Assembly (NCBI GenBank): GCA_002839155.1 | Contig: PGXM01000003.1 | Coordinates: forward strand, 124,001-188,000 | Direction: 5' to 3' | From: Tenericutes bacterium HGW-Tenericutes-1 | GTDB taxonomy: Bacteria; Bacillota_I; Bacilli_A; Izemoplasmatales; Hujiaoplasmataceae | DNA length: 64,000 bases | Part shown: piece after piece, positions 31,469 through 41,318 of the stretch | Numbering within the stretch: position 1 is the stretch's first letter | Layout: the number at the start of each line of letters is the position of its first letter | Translations under genes and position numbers: made by a program | The notes under the pieces: model-generated | What the model saw: the letters and a program-made list of their open reading frames with translations, nothing else | Databases searched by the model: none | Told to the model about the DNA's origin: nothing

Positions 31469-31559
31469 ATTATCACCGTTGTTTATTATATCATTGATTA
31501 CTTATCTTGTGATAAAAATACGAAAAATTCTCTTATTTCTAACAATGCTTTAGGCGTTG

Positions 31560-31568
31560 TGATATAAT
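31560..31568 (+). promoter_or_regulatory. Extended -10 promoter
   Basis: TGATATAAT immediately upstream of the lipid kinase gene. Confidence 0.55.
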
Positions 31569-31584
31569 GAATTCGGTGATTTTA

Positions 31585-32523
31585 ATGAAAAAATGTACAT
31601 TGATTTATAATCCAAAAAGTGGTAAGCAAGACTTTGCGGATAAAGCAGATTATGTTGTAAAAAGATTAGAAGCAGCCGGATACGTCGTTAAAGCAAATGA
31701 AACCTGTTGCCAAAATGAAGCGACTGAGTTATCTCGAAATGCTTGTAAAGAAATGGTAGATTTACTTGTTATTGCTGGCGGAGATGGAACATTTAATGAG
31801 TGCGTTAACGGATTAATGCATTCCCATTATCGTCCTACAATAGGATATATTCCCGCAGGTACGTGTTGCGATATTGGTAATACGCTTGGATTATCTAAGG
31901 ATGTTAAAATCGCTGTTGATAATATTTTAAACGGTAAAAATGTAAAAATGGATGTTGTAAAATCCAACGACCGTTATTTTTGTTATGTCTCAGGTAACGG
32001 TGCATATATCGATATTAGTTATGTTACTGATTCTAAATTAAAACGAAAAATTGGATATTTTGCTTACCTTATCAAGGGAGCAGAAGAACTCTTGACTATT
32101 CCTAAAATTAGAATGAGAGTTCAATATGACAAAGGGGAATTCAAAGGAAAGTTTTCTTTGATATTACTCATCAATTCTAAACGAGTAGCTGGAATTAATA
32201 TGATTTATAAACCAACACTTGATGATGGTTTAATCAATGTTGTATTGTATAGATACTTGTTTCCATTTAATAATATCATCTATTTCATTTCGTTCTTCTT
32301 ACCGTTTTGGTCAACGCCTTTGGTAAAAAGATTTAAGACAAAAAAATTAAAAATTACGACTAACTCAAAATCAAGATGGAACATTGATGGTGAATCTGGT
32401 GGAATTGGAAATCAAGAAATTCAAGTGGCCAAACAAGCCATCTCTATTATCGTTCCACAATACATTAAAAAACGCTATTTCCGTAATCAACCAACACCAA
32501 AACAATTAGATCAAGAGGTATAA
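31585..32523 (+). CDS. Diacylglycerol kinase-family lipid kinase (YegS/DgkB type)
   Basis: YNPKSGKQDF, VIAGGDGTFNECVNGL, IPAGTCCDIGNTLGL; start reassigned to 31585. Confidence 0.88.
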   Translation: MKKCTLIYNPKSGKQDFADKADYVVKRLEAAGYVVKANETCCQNEATELSRNACKEMVDLLVIAGGDGTFNECVNGLMHSHYRPTIGYIPAGTCCDIGNTLGLSKDVKIAVDNILNGKNVKMDVVKSNDRYFCYVSGNGAYIDISYVTDSKLKRKIGYFAYLIKGAEELLTIPKIRMRVQYDKGEFKGKFSLILLINSKRVAGINMIYKPTLDDGLINVVLYRYLFPFNNIIYFISFFLPFWSTPLVKRFKTKKLKITTNSKSRWNIDGESGGIGNQEIQVAKQAISIIVPQYIKKRYFRNQPTPKQLDQEV

Positions 32524-33057
32524 ATGTATAAAGAAATTATTGTCGTTGAGGGGACTCATGACAAACAAAAGTTAGAGAGTATTTTTCCTGGGATCGAGTG
32601 CATTATTACCAATGGTAGTTCAGTCAGTGAAGAGACAATAAGTGCTATTATCCTGGCTCAAAAGTCCAGAGGAGTCATCCTCTTTTTAGACCCCGATTTT
32701 CCGGGTAAGAAAATTTCAAATTTTATTTTAGAGCGTGTTTCAGGGCTAAAAATAGCGTTTCTTTTAAAAAAAGATGCTATCTCAAAGAATAAAAAGAAGG
32801 TTGGAATTGAGCATGCGTCTCCTGAGGCTATAAAACGAGCTTTAGAAGGCGTTTTTACTGTCGAGACAGAGATTTTTTCACCAATTTCAAGAGAAGATTT
32901 AGCACATCTACAATTGTTCGGACAATCCAACTCACAAGTTAAAAGACAAGCATTATGTGAGCGTTTAGGCATTCCTTTATGTAACGGAAAAGCGCTAATT
33001 AGCTGGATAAACCGATTACATATTACAATAAAACAGATTGAGGAGGCAATGTTATGA
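32524..33057 (+). CDS. rnmV: Ribonuclease M5
   Basis: KEIIVVEGTHDKQKL, FLDPDFPGKKI, GIEHASPEAIKRAL; adjacent to rsmA. Confidence 0.93.
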   Translation: MYKEIIVVEGTHDKQKLESIFPGIECIITNGSSVSEETISAIILAQKSRGVILFLDPDFPGKKISNFILERVSGLKIAFLLKKDAISKNKKKVGIEHASPEAIKRALEGVFTVETEIFSPISREDLAHLQLFGQSNSQVKRQALCERLGIPLCNGKALISWINRLHITIKQIEEAML

Positions 33058-33926
33058 GTTCGAGTGATTTTCGTGATTCAGTTAAAGATTTGTTATCAAA
33101 TAATCAATTCAGAATTAAGAAACATTTAGGACAAAATTTTCTAAAAGATCGTAATATCCTTCAAAAAATTGTAAAAGAAGCAAAAATTGATAAAACTGTC
33201 GGTGTCATCGAAGTTGGACCTGGTCTTGGTTCTCTCACTGAATACTTGATTGATTCTGCTCTAAAAGTTGTAGCTTATGAGATAGATAATGAACTTGTGC
33301 CTATCCTCAAAAACCGTTTCAGTCAGGCAGATAATTTGGAGCTTCTACACAAGGACATTTTGAGTGTAGAAATTGATAAAGATATCGATCAATATTTTAC
33401 CGGATGTAACGAAATTGTTGTTGTGGCTAACCTTCCTTATTACATCACGACACCGATTTTAATGCGATTTTTAGAATCGTCAAAAAAGGTCAATCGAATG
33501 ATTTTAATGATGCAATCTGAAGTTGGAATGCGGGTTACATCAAAACCTTCGACGAAAGATTATAATGCATTGACCGTTGTTATTAACTATCGAGCTGAGA
33601 CTAAATATTTGTTTAAGGTTCCAAAAACCGTGTTTGTTCCTGAGCCTAATGTTGACTCCGCTATTATTGAAATAAAGATAAGAAATTTCATTGAAAGAAA
33701 ACCAAATAACGAATCTTTCTTTTTTGATTTCGTGCACCGTTGTTTTACTCAGAGAAGAAAAACTTTACTCAATAATCTAAGGGATTCATATTCTCAATTT
33801 GATCGTGCTGTTTGGGAAACGTTATTGATTGATATGGGATATAATCCAACAATTCGCGCTGAAGCTTTAAGCATTGATGATTTTATTAAATTGTCTGATA
33901 GGGTTGACGAGATGATTAATCGGTAA
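33054..33926 (+). CDS. rsmA: 16S rRNA dimethyladenosine transferase RsmA (KsgA)
   Basis: KKHLGQNFLKDRNIL, GVIEVGPGLGSLTEYL, VVANLPYYITTPILM, CFTQRRKTLLNNL. Confidence 0.96.
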   Translation: MSSSDFRDSVKDLLSNNQFRIKKHLGQNFLKDRNILQKIVKEAKIDKTVGVIEVGPGLGSLTEYLIDSALKVVAYEIDNELVPILKNRFSQADNLELLHKDILSVEIDKDIDQYFTGCNEIVVVANLPYYITTPILMRFLESSKKVNRMILMMQSEVGMRVTSKPSTKDYNALTVVINYRAETKYLFKVPKTVFVPEPNVDSAIIEIKIRNFIERKPNNESFFFDFVHRCFTQRRKTLLNNLRDSYSQFDRAVWETLLIDMGYNPTIRAEALSIDDFIKLSDRVDEMINR

Positions 33927-33943
33927 TACAAAGGAGTGGTAAG

Positions 33944-34843
33944 ATGAAAAAAATAGGCGGGTTAATTTCTATATCGCTTGTCGTAATATTTTGGGGAATC
34001 TCTTTTGTTAGTATTTCGATAATGCTTGAGGTTGTGAATCCGGTTGTCTTAGGATTTTTACGATACGTTTTAGCGGTGTTATTTGTTTTGATACTTGCGT
34101 TTTCAAAACGAATGAGTTTTAAGATTACAAAAGCTGATTTCCTTATTTTCTTTTTAGCAGCACTCATCGGTATTTTTCTTTATTCATCACTAGAGAATAC
34201 TGCATTACTTTTTATCTCTTCGTCGGCTGGAGCAATTTTTGCTTCACTAACGCCCATGTCGACTATGATTGGAAATCGACTTGTTTTTAAAGAATCGATT
34301 CGCCCAAGAAATATTCTATTCATTATTATTTCGATGATTGGTGTTGGATTGGTTGTTGCGTCCGATTTAACTTTAGAATTATCTTGGTGGTCTATATTAG
34401 GATATGGACTAATGATCCTTTCAATCATTTCGTGGACTGCATACAATATCTTTACAAAAAAAGTGACTCTAAAATACGATAGTTTAAAAGTAACGACGAT
34501 TCAATCAATTATTGTCTTGTTTATCTTTTTGCCTTCCTTGTTTATCGCGCCGCCTAATTTTACCGCTTTTGAACCAAAACATTGGTTTCATTTATTGTTT
34601 TTAGGAATTATCTGTTCTGGTGTTGCTTATTACCTTTATGTTCATTCAGTTGATACATTAGGATTAACAATTCCAAACATATTTATTAATTTCTTACCTG
34701 TTGTAACCATAATAACAAATGCAATCCTATTTAAAACACAAATTCATTTCATTCAAGTTATTGGTGGATTGTTAATTATACTAACAATGACCTTATTAAC
34801 GCTTGATAGTGTTCGTCAAACAAAAGAAAAGTTGCTTACGTAG
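33944..34843 (+). CDS. EamA/DMT family transporter
   Basis: Ten-TM hydrophobic pattern; VIFWGISFVSISIMLEVVNPVVLGFLRYVLA. Confidence 0.82.
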   Translation: MKKIGGLISISLVVIFWGISFVSISIMLEVVNPVVLGFLRYVLAVLFVLILAFSKRMSFKITKADFLIFFLAALIGIFLYSSLENTALLFISSSAGAIFASLTPMSTMIGNRLVFKESIRPRNILFIIISMIGVGLVVASDLTLELSWWSILGYGLMILSIISWTAYNIFTKKVTLKYDSLKVTTIQSIIVLFIFLPSLFIAPPNFTAFEPKHWFHLLFLGIICSGVAYYLYVHSVDTLGLTIPNIFINFLPVVTIITNAILFKTQIHFIQVIGGLLIILTMTLLTLDSVRQTKEKLLT

Positions 34844-34887
34844 TACTATTTTCTTTTTTTTCACACATTGATATGATAATATCTTTA

Positions 34888-34901
34888 TGTAACAGGTTTC
34901 A
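34888..34901. promoter_or_regulatory. Candidate cre/LacI-family operator upstream of GH16 genes
   Basis: TGTAACAGGTTTCA; 13/14 to TGWAANCGNTNWCA, just downstream of TATGATAAT. Confidence 0.5.
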
Positions 34902-34922
34902 CATGAATGGAGAAGATAAAAT

Positions 34923-36176
34923 ATGCCTCGTAAACTCTTGCTTTTATTATTATCAGTTTTAACAGTTTTTACCGTTGTTGCTTGTGATGAAATAACCACA
35001 ACCACAACTACATCGAATACTACATCAGATACAACAACCACAACAACGACTACTACCACCACCACTACTTCAGTGGTTACAACGCAACTCGTTGATTTAA
35101 TTCCATCCGAATGTTCTTCTATTGATATCGTTGATGGTTGGGTCCCTACTTGGTGTGATGAATTCAAATACGAAGGATCTGTCGACCCTTTAAAATGGAA
35201 ACATCAAAACGGTGGCGGAGGATTTGGCAATAATGAAGCACAATACTATACTAGCCGAACCGAAAATGCATATGTCGATGGGGAATATCTTACCATTACT
35301 GCGTTAAAAGAATCCTATATGGGATATGAATATACTTCTTCTAAAATTTGGACTCAAGGATTAGAAAATTTTAGATATGGTAAGTTTGAAATGCGCGCTA
35401 AATTACCATCGGGTCGCGGAACATGGCCTGCTTTTTGGATGATGCCTTCTATTTCTAAATATGGCGGATGGCCAGATAGTGGTGAAATTGATATTATGGA
35501 ACATGTTGGGTACGACCCAAATGTTGTTCATGGAAATACTCATACAGATCGATTCTGGGGAACAAATGGTCGTGGTGCAAGCACGGAATCATTGCTTGAC
35601 AACGGAACTTTTACTTCTATCGATGTTTTAAATGAATTCCACACTTATGGTGTTATTTGGACGGAAACAACAATTGAATGGTTCTTTGATGGTTATTCAA
35701 TGGGATCAATGGGTTATACACCAACCAAAAACCAAAGTTTCTTATTACCTACATCCGTGGATTGGCCATTTGACCAAAATTTCTATTTAATATTGAACTT
35801 AGCGATTGGTGGAGATTGGGGCGGCGCACAAGGAATTGATAATACCATTTTCCCAACTGAGTTTGTCATTGATTATGTTCGTGTTTTCCAACAAGATTAC
35901 ATCAGCGATGACACTGAAAATCCAACAGCACCTAGTAGTCCTCAAGTTTTATCTTTAGTTGATCGTACTGCTTATTTGGTTTGGAAACCATCCACTGATG
36001 ACAATGCGATACGTCGTTATGCAATCTATGTCAATGACATTTTAAAGGGTTATACTTCAGTATATGGTATTCAACTCACGGGATTACCTGCAGATCGAGA
36101 TAATATTATTAAAGTCGTTGCAGAAGATTATGCCGGAAATTTATCAGAACCAATGGAAACATTGATTTCAACTTAA
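34923..36176 (+). CDS. GH16 family glycoside hydrolase lipoprotein (laminarinase/beta-glucanase-like), Thr-rich linker and C-terminal FN3-like domain
   Basis: Lipobox VFTVVAC; GRGTWPAFWMMP; catalytic GEIDIMEHVG; C-terminal APSSPQVLSLVDRTAYLVWKPSTDDNAIRRYAIYVN. Confidence 0.88.
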   Translation: MPRKLLLLLLSVLTVFTVVACDEITTTTTTSNTTSDTTTTTTTTTTTTTSVVTTQLVDLIPSECSSIDIVDGWVPTWCDEFKYEGSVDPLKWKHQNGGGGFGNNEAQYYTSRTENAYVDGEYLTITALKESYMGYEYTSSKIWTQGLENFRYGKFEMRAKLPSGRGTWPAFWMMPSISKYGGWPDSGEIDIMEHVGYDPNVVHGNTHTDRFWGTNGRGASTESLLDNGTFTSIDVLNEFHTYGVIWTETTIEWFFDGYSMGSMGYTPTKNQSFLLPTSVDWPFDQNFYLILNLAIGGDWGGAQGIDNTIFPTEFVIDYVRVFQQDYISDDTENPTAPSSPQVLSLVDRTAYLVWKPSTDDNAIRRYAIYVNDILKGYTSVYGIQLTGLPADRDNIIKVVAEDYAGNLSEPMETLIST

Positions 36177-36188
36177 AAGGAGGTTAAC

Positions 36189-37415
36189 ATGATTAAGAAA
36201 TCAGTACTCTTATTAACCTTTATCATGACTTTGTTTGCGATATTTGGTTGTACAAATGAAACTTCAACCACAACGACAGTAACTTCAATTTCATCATCTG
36301 AAACCGAATCAACGACCACAACCCAAAATCCTAATAGTTTACTTCTTCATATTCCTGCAGATTGCACGAATGTTGAAATCGTTGATGGATGGGTACCAAC
36401 TTGGTGTGAAGAATTTGATTATGAAGGTGCAGTGGATTCAACTAAATGGCGTCACCAAACCGGTGGCGGCGGTTATGGAAACAATGAATTACAAAATTAT
36501 ACTTCTAGACCAGAAAATGCTTACGTTGATGGTGATAAATTAATCATAACAGCGTTAAGAGAAGATTATGGCAATGAAGATTACACTTCAGCTAAAATAT
36601 GGACACAAGGCGTAAAAAATTGGAAATATGGTAAGTTTGAAATTCGTGCTAAAGTACCAGCAGGCGTTGGAACATGGCCAGCATTTTGGATGATGCCTAA
36701 AAGTTCTGTTTATGGCGGATGGCCAGCCAGTGGTGAGATTGATATTTTAGAACATACCGCTAACTTTGGTGGTTTAAATAAAGCTGTTGGATCGATTCAT
36801 ACTTTAGCTTATAATCATAAAATCGGAACACAAATCAGTTATTCAAGATTTGATGCAACACTTTCTTCTGAATTCCATACTTATTCGATCATTTGGAACG
36901 AATTTAGTATTACTTGGTACTTAGATGGTTCTCAATATGGAAAAACAACGTTTAACCCCTTAAAAGAAACAAGCGTTAACAAAGTTTCTGATGCATGGCC
37001 TTTTGATCAAGAATTCTATTTGATTATTAATCTAGCGATGGGTGGTGCAATGGGCGGTACGGTTGATCCTAACTTTGTTTCTGATACCTTCGAAATCGAT
37101 TACGTTCGAGTTTTCCAACAAGATTACGGAATGAATGATTATGAAGCCCCAACAAGCGTTACGAATTTACAAGCTGTTAAGGCTGTAAACACAAAAGCTT
37201 ATATGTTTTGGACCCGCGCTACTGATAATGAGGCAATCAAACGCTATAACATTTACGTTGATGGAGTATTCTTAAAATCCGTCGGAGTTAATATGTATAT
37301 TTTTAATAACTTGACTGCAGGCCAAGAATATACGGTTGAAGTTGAAGCTGAAGATTATGCCGGTAACGTTTCAGAGAAAGAATCGATTACGGTTAAAACG
37401 ACAATTGTTAGCTAA
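36189..37415 (+). CDS. GH16 family glycoside hydrolase lipoprotein, tandem paralogue
   Basis: Lipobox LFAIFGC; GVGTWPAFWMMP; GEIDILEHTA; FN3-like C-terminus; near-colinear with the preceding gene. Confidence 0.88.
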   Translation: MIKKSVLLLTFIMTLFAIFGCTNETSTTTTVTSISSSETESTTTTQNPNSLLLHIPADCTNVEIVDGWVPTWCEEFDYEGAVDSTKWRHQTGGGGYGNNELQNYTSRPENAYVDGDKLIITALREDYGNEDYTSAKIWTQGVKNWKYGKFEIRAKVPAGVGTWPAFWMMPKSSVYGGWPASGEIDILEHTANFGGLNKAVGSIHTLAYNHKIGTQISYSRFDATLSSEFHTYSIIWNEFSITWYLDGSQYGKTTFNPLKETSVNKVSDAWPFDQEFYLIINLAMGGAMGGTVDPNFVSDTFEIDYVRVFQQDYGMNDYEAPTSVTNLQAVKAVNTKAYMFWTRATDNEAIKRYNIYVDGVFLKSVGVNMYIFNNLTAGQEYTVEVEAEDYAGNVSEKESITVKTTIVS

Positions 37416-37434
37416 TGAAAATAAATCATTTTTC

Positions 37435-37460
37435 AGCCCTGAATTTTCAGGGCTTTTCTT
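37435..37460 (+). terminator. Terminator after GH16 genes
   Basis: AGCCCTGA attt TCAGGGCT TTTC TTTTT. Confidence 0.9.
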
Positions 37461-37469
37461 TTTAAAAAA

Positions 37470-37478
37470 TGATATAAT
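37470..37478 (+). promoter_or_regulatory. Extended -10 promoter of pyrR
   Basis: TGATATAAT upstream of GAGGTG and ATG at 37497. Confidence 0.6.
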
Positions 37479-37496
37479 GATTTCGAGGTGAACTAA

Positions 37497-38024
37497 ATGC
37501 CATTAGTTATTAATCAAGAAACAATACAAAAAACATTAAGAAGAATTACTCACGAAATCATTGAAAAGACCGATGATTTATCAACAGTTCTTTTAATTGG
37601 AATTAAAAATAAAGGTGTCCCAATTGCGAAAATGATTCAAGAGAATATTAAAACTTATACCAACACATCGGTTGAAATGGTTGAACTAGATATTTCAATG
37701 CATCGCGACGATGATAAAAAGAAACCAACACAACCCATCCAAATCGATGTCAATGGTAAAATTTGTATTTTAATAGACGATGTTTTATATACTGGAAGAA
37801 CCGTTAGAGCGGCGATGGATGCGATTGTAGAATTTGGCCGTCCTAAAAAGATTGAACTGGTCGTTTTAATCGACCGGGGTCACCGTGAACTACCCATCCG
37901 TGCTGATTACGTAGGAAAAAACATGCCTACAGCGAAAGATGAGATTGTGAGAGTACAAATGGTCGGCAGTGAAGCTGGCGTATATATAGAAAAGAAAGGT
38001 ACTGATTATGGGAAGACTAATTGA
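37497..38024 (+). CDS. pyrR: PyrR bifunctional regulator / uracil phosphoribosyltransferase
   Basis: [24 protein letters not shown]-binding motif; [25 protein letters not shown]. Confidence 0.95.
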   Translation: MPLVINQETIQKTLRRITHEIIEKTDDLSTVLLIGIKNKGVPIAKMIQENIKTYTNTSVEMVELDISMHRDDDKKKPTQPIQIDVNGKICILIDDVLYTGRTVRAAMDAIVEFGRPKKIELVVLIDRGHRELPIRADYVGKNMPTAKDEIVRVQMVGSEAGVYIEKKGTDYGKTN

Positions 38025-39249
38025 TACAGATTTAGAGTTATTTGAGATTATTGAAAGAGAAAAAGCAAGACAAAAATCGCACATCGAATTAATCGCTTCT
38101 GAAAACTTTGTTTCACCTTCAGTTTTAGAAGCAGCTGGAAGTGTATTAACCAATAAATACGCTGAAGGTTACCCTAAGAAACGCTATTACGGTGGTTGTG
38201 AATTCGTTGACCAAGCAGAAGATTTAGCGAGAGAACGTTTAAAAGCGTTATTTGGCGTTAAATATGTGAATGTTCAACCTCATTCTGGTTCACAAGCCAA
38301 TATGGGAGCTTACCGTGCAATTATCAATCCAAAAGATAAAGTCATGGGCTTAGCATTAGATCAAGGGGGACATTTAACGCATGGACATCCACTTAATTTT
38401 TCTGGTGTGGATTATGAGTTTCATCCTTACTTTGTATCTAAAGAAACTGAAATGATCGATTATGACGATTTAGCACAAAAAGCACTAGAGATTCAGCCTA
38501 AACTCATCGTCGCTGGCGCAAGCGCTTATCCAAGAACCTTAGATTTCAAACGTTTTAGAGAAATCGCTGATTCTGTTGGCGCACTTTTAATGGTTGATAT
38601 GGCTCATATCGCTGGTTTAGTCGCCGCGAAAGTTCATCCTAATCCCTGTGATTACGCTGATATCGTAACTTCAACGACTCATAAGACATTAAGAGGTCCT
38701 AGAGGCGGTATTATTCTAACAAATAACCAAGCAATCTCAGAAAAACTTGACAAAATTGTATTTCCTGGCATTCAAGGTGGCCCTTTAATGCATGTTATCG
38801 CTGCGAAAGCAGTTGCTTTTAAAGAAGCATTAGAACCTTCTTTTACTGAATACCAAAAACAAGTTGTCATGAACGCTAAAGCATTCGCTGATGAATTTGT
38901 TAAATTAAATTACCATGTGGTTAGTGGTGGTACGGATAACCATTTATTACTTCTTGAAGTAAAATCAAAAACAGGATTAACCGGTAAAAAAGCAGAAAAT
39001 TTACTCGATAGAGTCAATATTACCTGTAATAAAAATACCGTTCCTTATGACACTGAGAAACCTTTTATCACCAGTGGCATTCGTTTAGGAACACCGGCCA
39101 TGACAACCAGAGGATTTAATGAAGAAGACTTTAGACTTGTTGCTCGCTTAATTGATAAAACATTATCGAATCCAGACAATGAAGTGATTCTTGAAGAAGT
39201 TAGAACATCAGTTCAAGTATTGACTGACCGTTATCCATTACCTTATTAA
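38008..39249 (+). CDS. glyA: Serine hydroxymethyltransferase
   Basis: [55 protein letters not shown]. Confidence 0.97.
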   Translation: MGRLIDTDLELFEIIEREKARQKSHIELIASENFVSPSVLEAAGSVLTNKYAEGYPKKRYYGGCEFVDQAEDLARERLKALFGVKYVNVQPHSGSQANMGAYRAIINPKDKVMGLALDQGGHLTHGHPLNFSGVDYEFHPYFVSKETEMIDYDDLAQKALEIQPKLIVAGASAYPRTLDFKRFREIADSVGALLMVDMAHIAGLVAAKVHPNPCDYADIVTSTTHKTLRGPRGGIILTNNQAISEKLDKIVFPGIQGGPLMHVIAAKAVAFKEALEPSFTEYQKQVVMNAKAFADEFVKLNYHVVSGGTDNHLLLLEVKSKTGLTGKKAENLLDRVNITCNKNTVPYDTEKPFITSGIRLGTPAMTTRGFNEEDFRLVARLIDKTLSNPDNEVILEEVRTSVQVLTDRYPLPY

Positions 39250-39252
39250 CCT

Positions 39253-39819
39253 ATGAAGAAGATTTTAGTATGTGCAGAAGACTCGCTTTCAATCATTCGG
39301 ATTGAACGTCTTTTGTTCGCTAAAAATCTGGCCTTTGACATTCAGAAGTCACCCATCAAGAAAGATGAATTATTTCGCTATGAAATCATCATCATTCATT
39401 CTTCATGGCGACTTGCGAATGTCTTTTCTTTTATTGAAAATATCGTACTATCTAAAACTATACCTGTATTGTATGTTACTTCATTAATTAACATTGCCCC
39501 ATTTACTAAAATCAAAGATCATCCGTATTTTTCCATCATTGAAGAAGGAAAACTTGACACTGAATTGCCAATTGCGATAACTTTAATGAAGAAATTCGCT
39601 AGTGAGATGGAAAAGTTACAAACAGAAAATAATAAAATCAAGAATAAAGAAGAATTATCAAAATTAATGGAATCCTGTAAAAAAGTACTTATTAATCAAG
39701 GGATGACTGAAGACACAGCCCACAAATATATCTTAAAACGGGCAATGGATGACCAAATAAGCAAATATGATAGTTGTTTACGAATTATTCAAGAGAATAC
39801 TAAAAAAGATATTGATTAA
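39253..39819 (+). CDS. ANTAR domain protein with degenerate receiver-like N-terminus
   Basis: C-terminal LMESCKKVLINQGMTEDTAHKYILKRAMDDQISKYDSCLRII resembles ANTAR; N-term VCAEDS..IIIIHSSW lacks the phospho-acceptor Asp. Confidence 0.7.
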   Translation: MKKILVCAEDSLSIIRIERLLFAKNLAFDIQKSPIKKDELFRYEIIIIHSSWRLANVFSFIENIVLSKTIPVLYVTSLINIAPFTKIKDHPYFSIIEEGKLDTELPIAITLMKKFASEMEKLQTENNKIKNKEELSKLMESCKKVLINQGMTEDTAHKYILKRAMDDQISKYDSCLRIIQENTKKDID

Positions 39820-39839
39820 ATCATCGAAATTAGTATAAT
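39812..39839 (+). promoter_or_regulatory. glnA promoter
   Basis: TTGATT - 16 bp - TATAAT overlapping the 3' end of the ANTAR gene. Confidence 0.6.
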
Positions 39840-39852
39840 TATTAGCATATAA

Positions 39853-39870
39853 ATGGGCAATGGCGCTCAT
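39853..39870 (+). promoter_or_regulatory. Candidate ANTAR-target RNA hairpin in the glnA leader
   Basis: AUGGGC [AAUGGC] GCUCAU: 6-bp stem (one G-U), hexaloop with A1 and G4. Confidence 0.5.
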
Positions 39871-39939
39871 AAAAAGAAAGGTTGTCGTTTTTTACCGAGT
39901 GCGATGCATGGTCGAAAAGAACAGACAAGGAAAAATTGT

Positions 39940-41280
39940 ATGGCTAAATACACGAAAGAAGAGATTTTAAGAATTGCGAAAGAGGAGAATGTTCGGTACA
40001 TAAGGCTCATGTTTACTGATATTAACTCCGTCATCAAGAGTGTTGAAATTCCAGTTAAAAGACTTGAAACGGCACTTGAAGGCAAGGTCATGTTTGATGG
40101 ATCATCGATTGAAGGGTTTGTGAGAATCTTAGAAGCGGATATGTATCTTCGCCCGGATTTGAATACTTGGATGATTCTCAGTTGGGAAGAAACAAGTTAC
40201 GGAAAAGTTGCAAGACTGATTTGTGATGTTTACACCCCTGAAGGAAAACCATTCCAAGGCGATCCACGTTCGAATTTAAAAAGAGTGGCAGCAAGAATGG
40301 AAAAGTTAGGATTTTCCACGTTAAATATTGGCTTTGAACCTGAATTTTTCTTATTTAAATTAGATGAAAAAGGCGAACCAACGTTAGAGTTCACCGATCA
40401 TGGTGGTTATTTCGATTTATCACCGATTGACGGTGCTGGGGATTGCCGTAGAGATATCGTATTAGAATTAGAAAGAATTGGTTTTACCATTGAAGCAAGT
40501 CATCACGAAGTGGCGAATGGTCAAAATGAAATCAATTTTGAGTTTTCAAATATCGTTGAAGCGTGTGATAATATCCAAACATTTAAATTGGTGACGAAAA
40601 ATATTGCAAGAAGACATGGATTGCATGCGACATTTATGCCAAAACCGGTTGCGAAGATCAATGGTTCTGGGATGCATACCAATTGTTCTCTAGCGGACTT
40701 AGAAGGTAAAAATGCTTTTTATGATCCCAATGATCCAATGGGTTTGTCCTTAACATGCCGCAAATGGATCACGGGAATTTTATCGCACGCAAGAGGATTC
40801 TGTGCAATCACTAATCCAATCGTTAATTCATATAAGCGTTTAGTTCCTGGATATGAAGCGCCATGTTACATTTCTTGGTCTGAACATAACCGTTCTGTCA
40901 TGGTTCGAATTCCTGCAACGAGGGGTAGAACGACGAGAACTGAAGTTAGAAGCGTTGACGCTGCGACAAATCCATATTTAGCGATGGCAGTATTACTTGC
41001 AAGTGGTCTTGATGGCATTGAAAATGATATGCCACTCATTGGACCGGTTAATGAGAACTTATTTGAAAAAACACCCGAAGAAAGAAAAGCATTAGGTGTT
41101 AAGAACCTGCCAGATAATCTTTATGAAGCCATTAAAGCTTTAGGAGAAGATGAAGTGGTTAAAGAAGCATTAGGCTCTCACATTTATAATAAGTTCGTTG
41201 AACTTAAGAAACATGAGTGGGACGATTTTAGAACCACAGTGACTGAATGGGAAATTAAACGCTACATAAAAATGATGTAA
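39940..41280 (+). CDS. glnA: Glutamine synthetase type I
   Basis: [31 protein letters not shown]-type region, [54 protein letters not shown]; start reassigned from 39853 to ATG at 39940 with AAGGAAAA. Confidence 0.96.
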   Translation: MAKYTKEEILRIAKEENVRYIRLMFTDINSVIKSVEIPVKRLETALEGKVMFDGSSIEGFVRILEADMYLRPDLNTWMILSWEETSYGKVARLICDVYTPEGKPFQGDPRSNLKRVAARMEKLGFSTLNIGFEPEFFLFKLDEKGEPTLEFTDHGGYFDLSPIDGAGDCRRDIVLELERIGFTIEASHHEVANGQNEINFEFSNIVEACDNIQTFKLVTKNIARRHGLHATFMPKPVAKINGSGMHTNCSLADLEGKNAFYDPNDPMGLSLTCRKWITGILSHARGFCAITNPIVNSYKRLVPGYEAPCYISWSEHNRSVMVRIPATRGRTTRTEVRSVDAATNPYLAMAVLLASGLDGIENDMPLIGPVNENLFEKTPEERKALGVKNLPDNLYEAIKALGEDEVVKEALGSHIYNKFVELKKHEWDDFRTTVTEWEIKRYIKMM

Positions 41281-41282
41281 TT

Positions 41283-41314
41283 AAAATGGTAAACCGTTGC
41301 TGGTTTACCATTTT
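41283..41314. terminator. Bidirectional terminator between glnA and hslO
   Basis: AAAATGGTAAACC gttgct GGTTTACCATTTT. Confidence 0.9.
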
Positions 41315-41318
41315 TTAA

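Noticed and set aside
35003-35070. ACA/ACT-rich low-complexity tract as a possible phase-variable repeat
   Set aside because: Codons are mixed ACA/ACT/ACC/ACG and not a uniform short tandem repeat, so slippage-based phase variation is not supported.
34796-35167. Minus-strand ORF with a poly-Val stretch (VVVVVVVVVVVV)
   Set aside because: It is the antisense of the Thr-rich (ACA/ACN) linker of the GH16 lipoprotein; no RBS or family similarity.
39871-39935. Second ANTAR hairpin in the glnA leader
   Set aside because: Several A1/G4 hexamers exist (AGUGCG, AUGGUC, ACAGAC) but none is flanked by complementary stems; only short TGC-gat-GCA and CGA/TCG pairings were found.
39853-39939. N-terminal extension of glnA ([20 protein letters not shown]...)
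   Set aside because: Glutamine synthetase homology starts at [10 protein letters not shown] (39940), which has its own AAGGAAAA RBS; the upstream stretch is better read as leader RNA.
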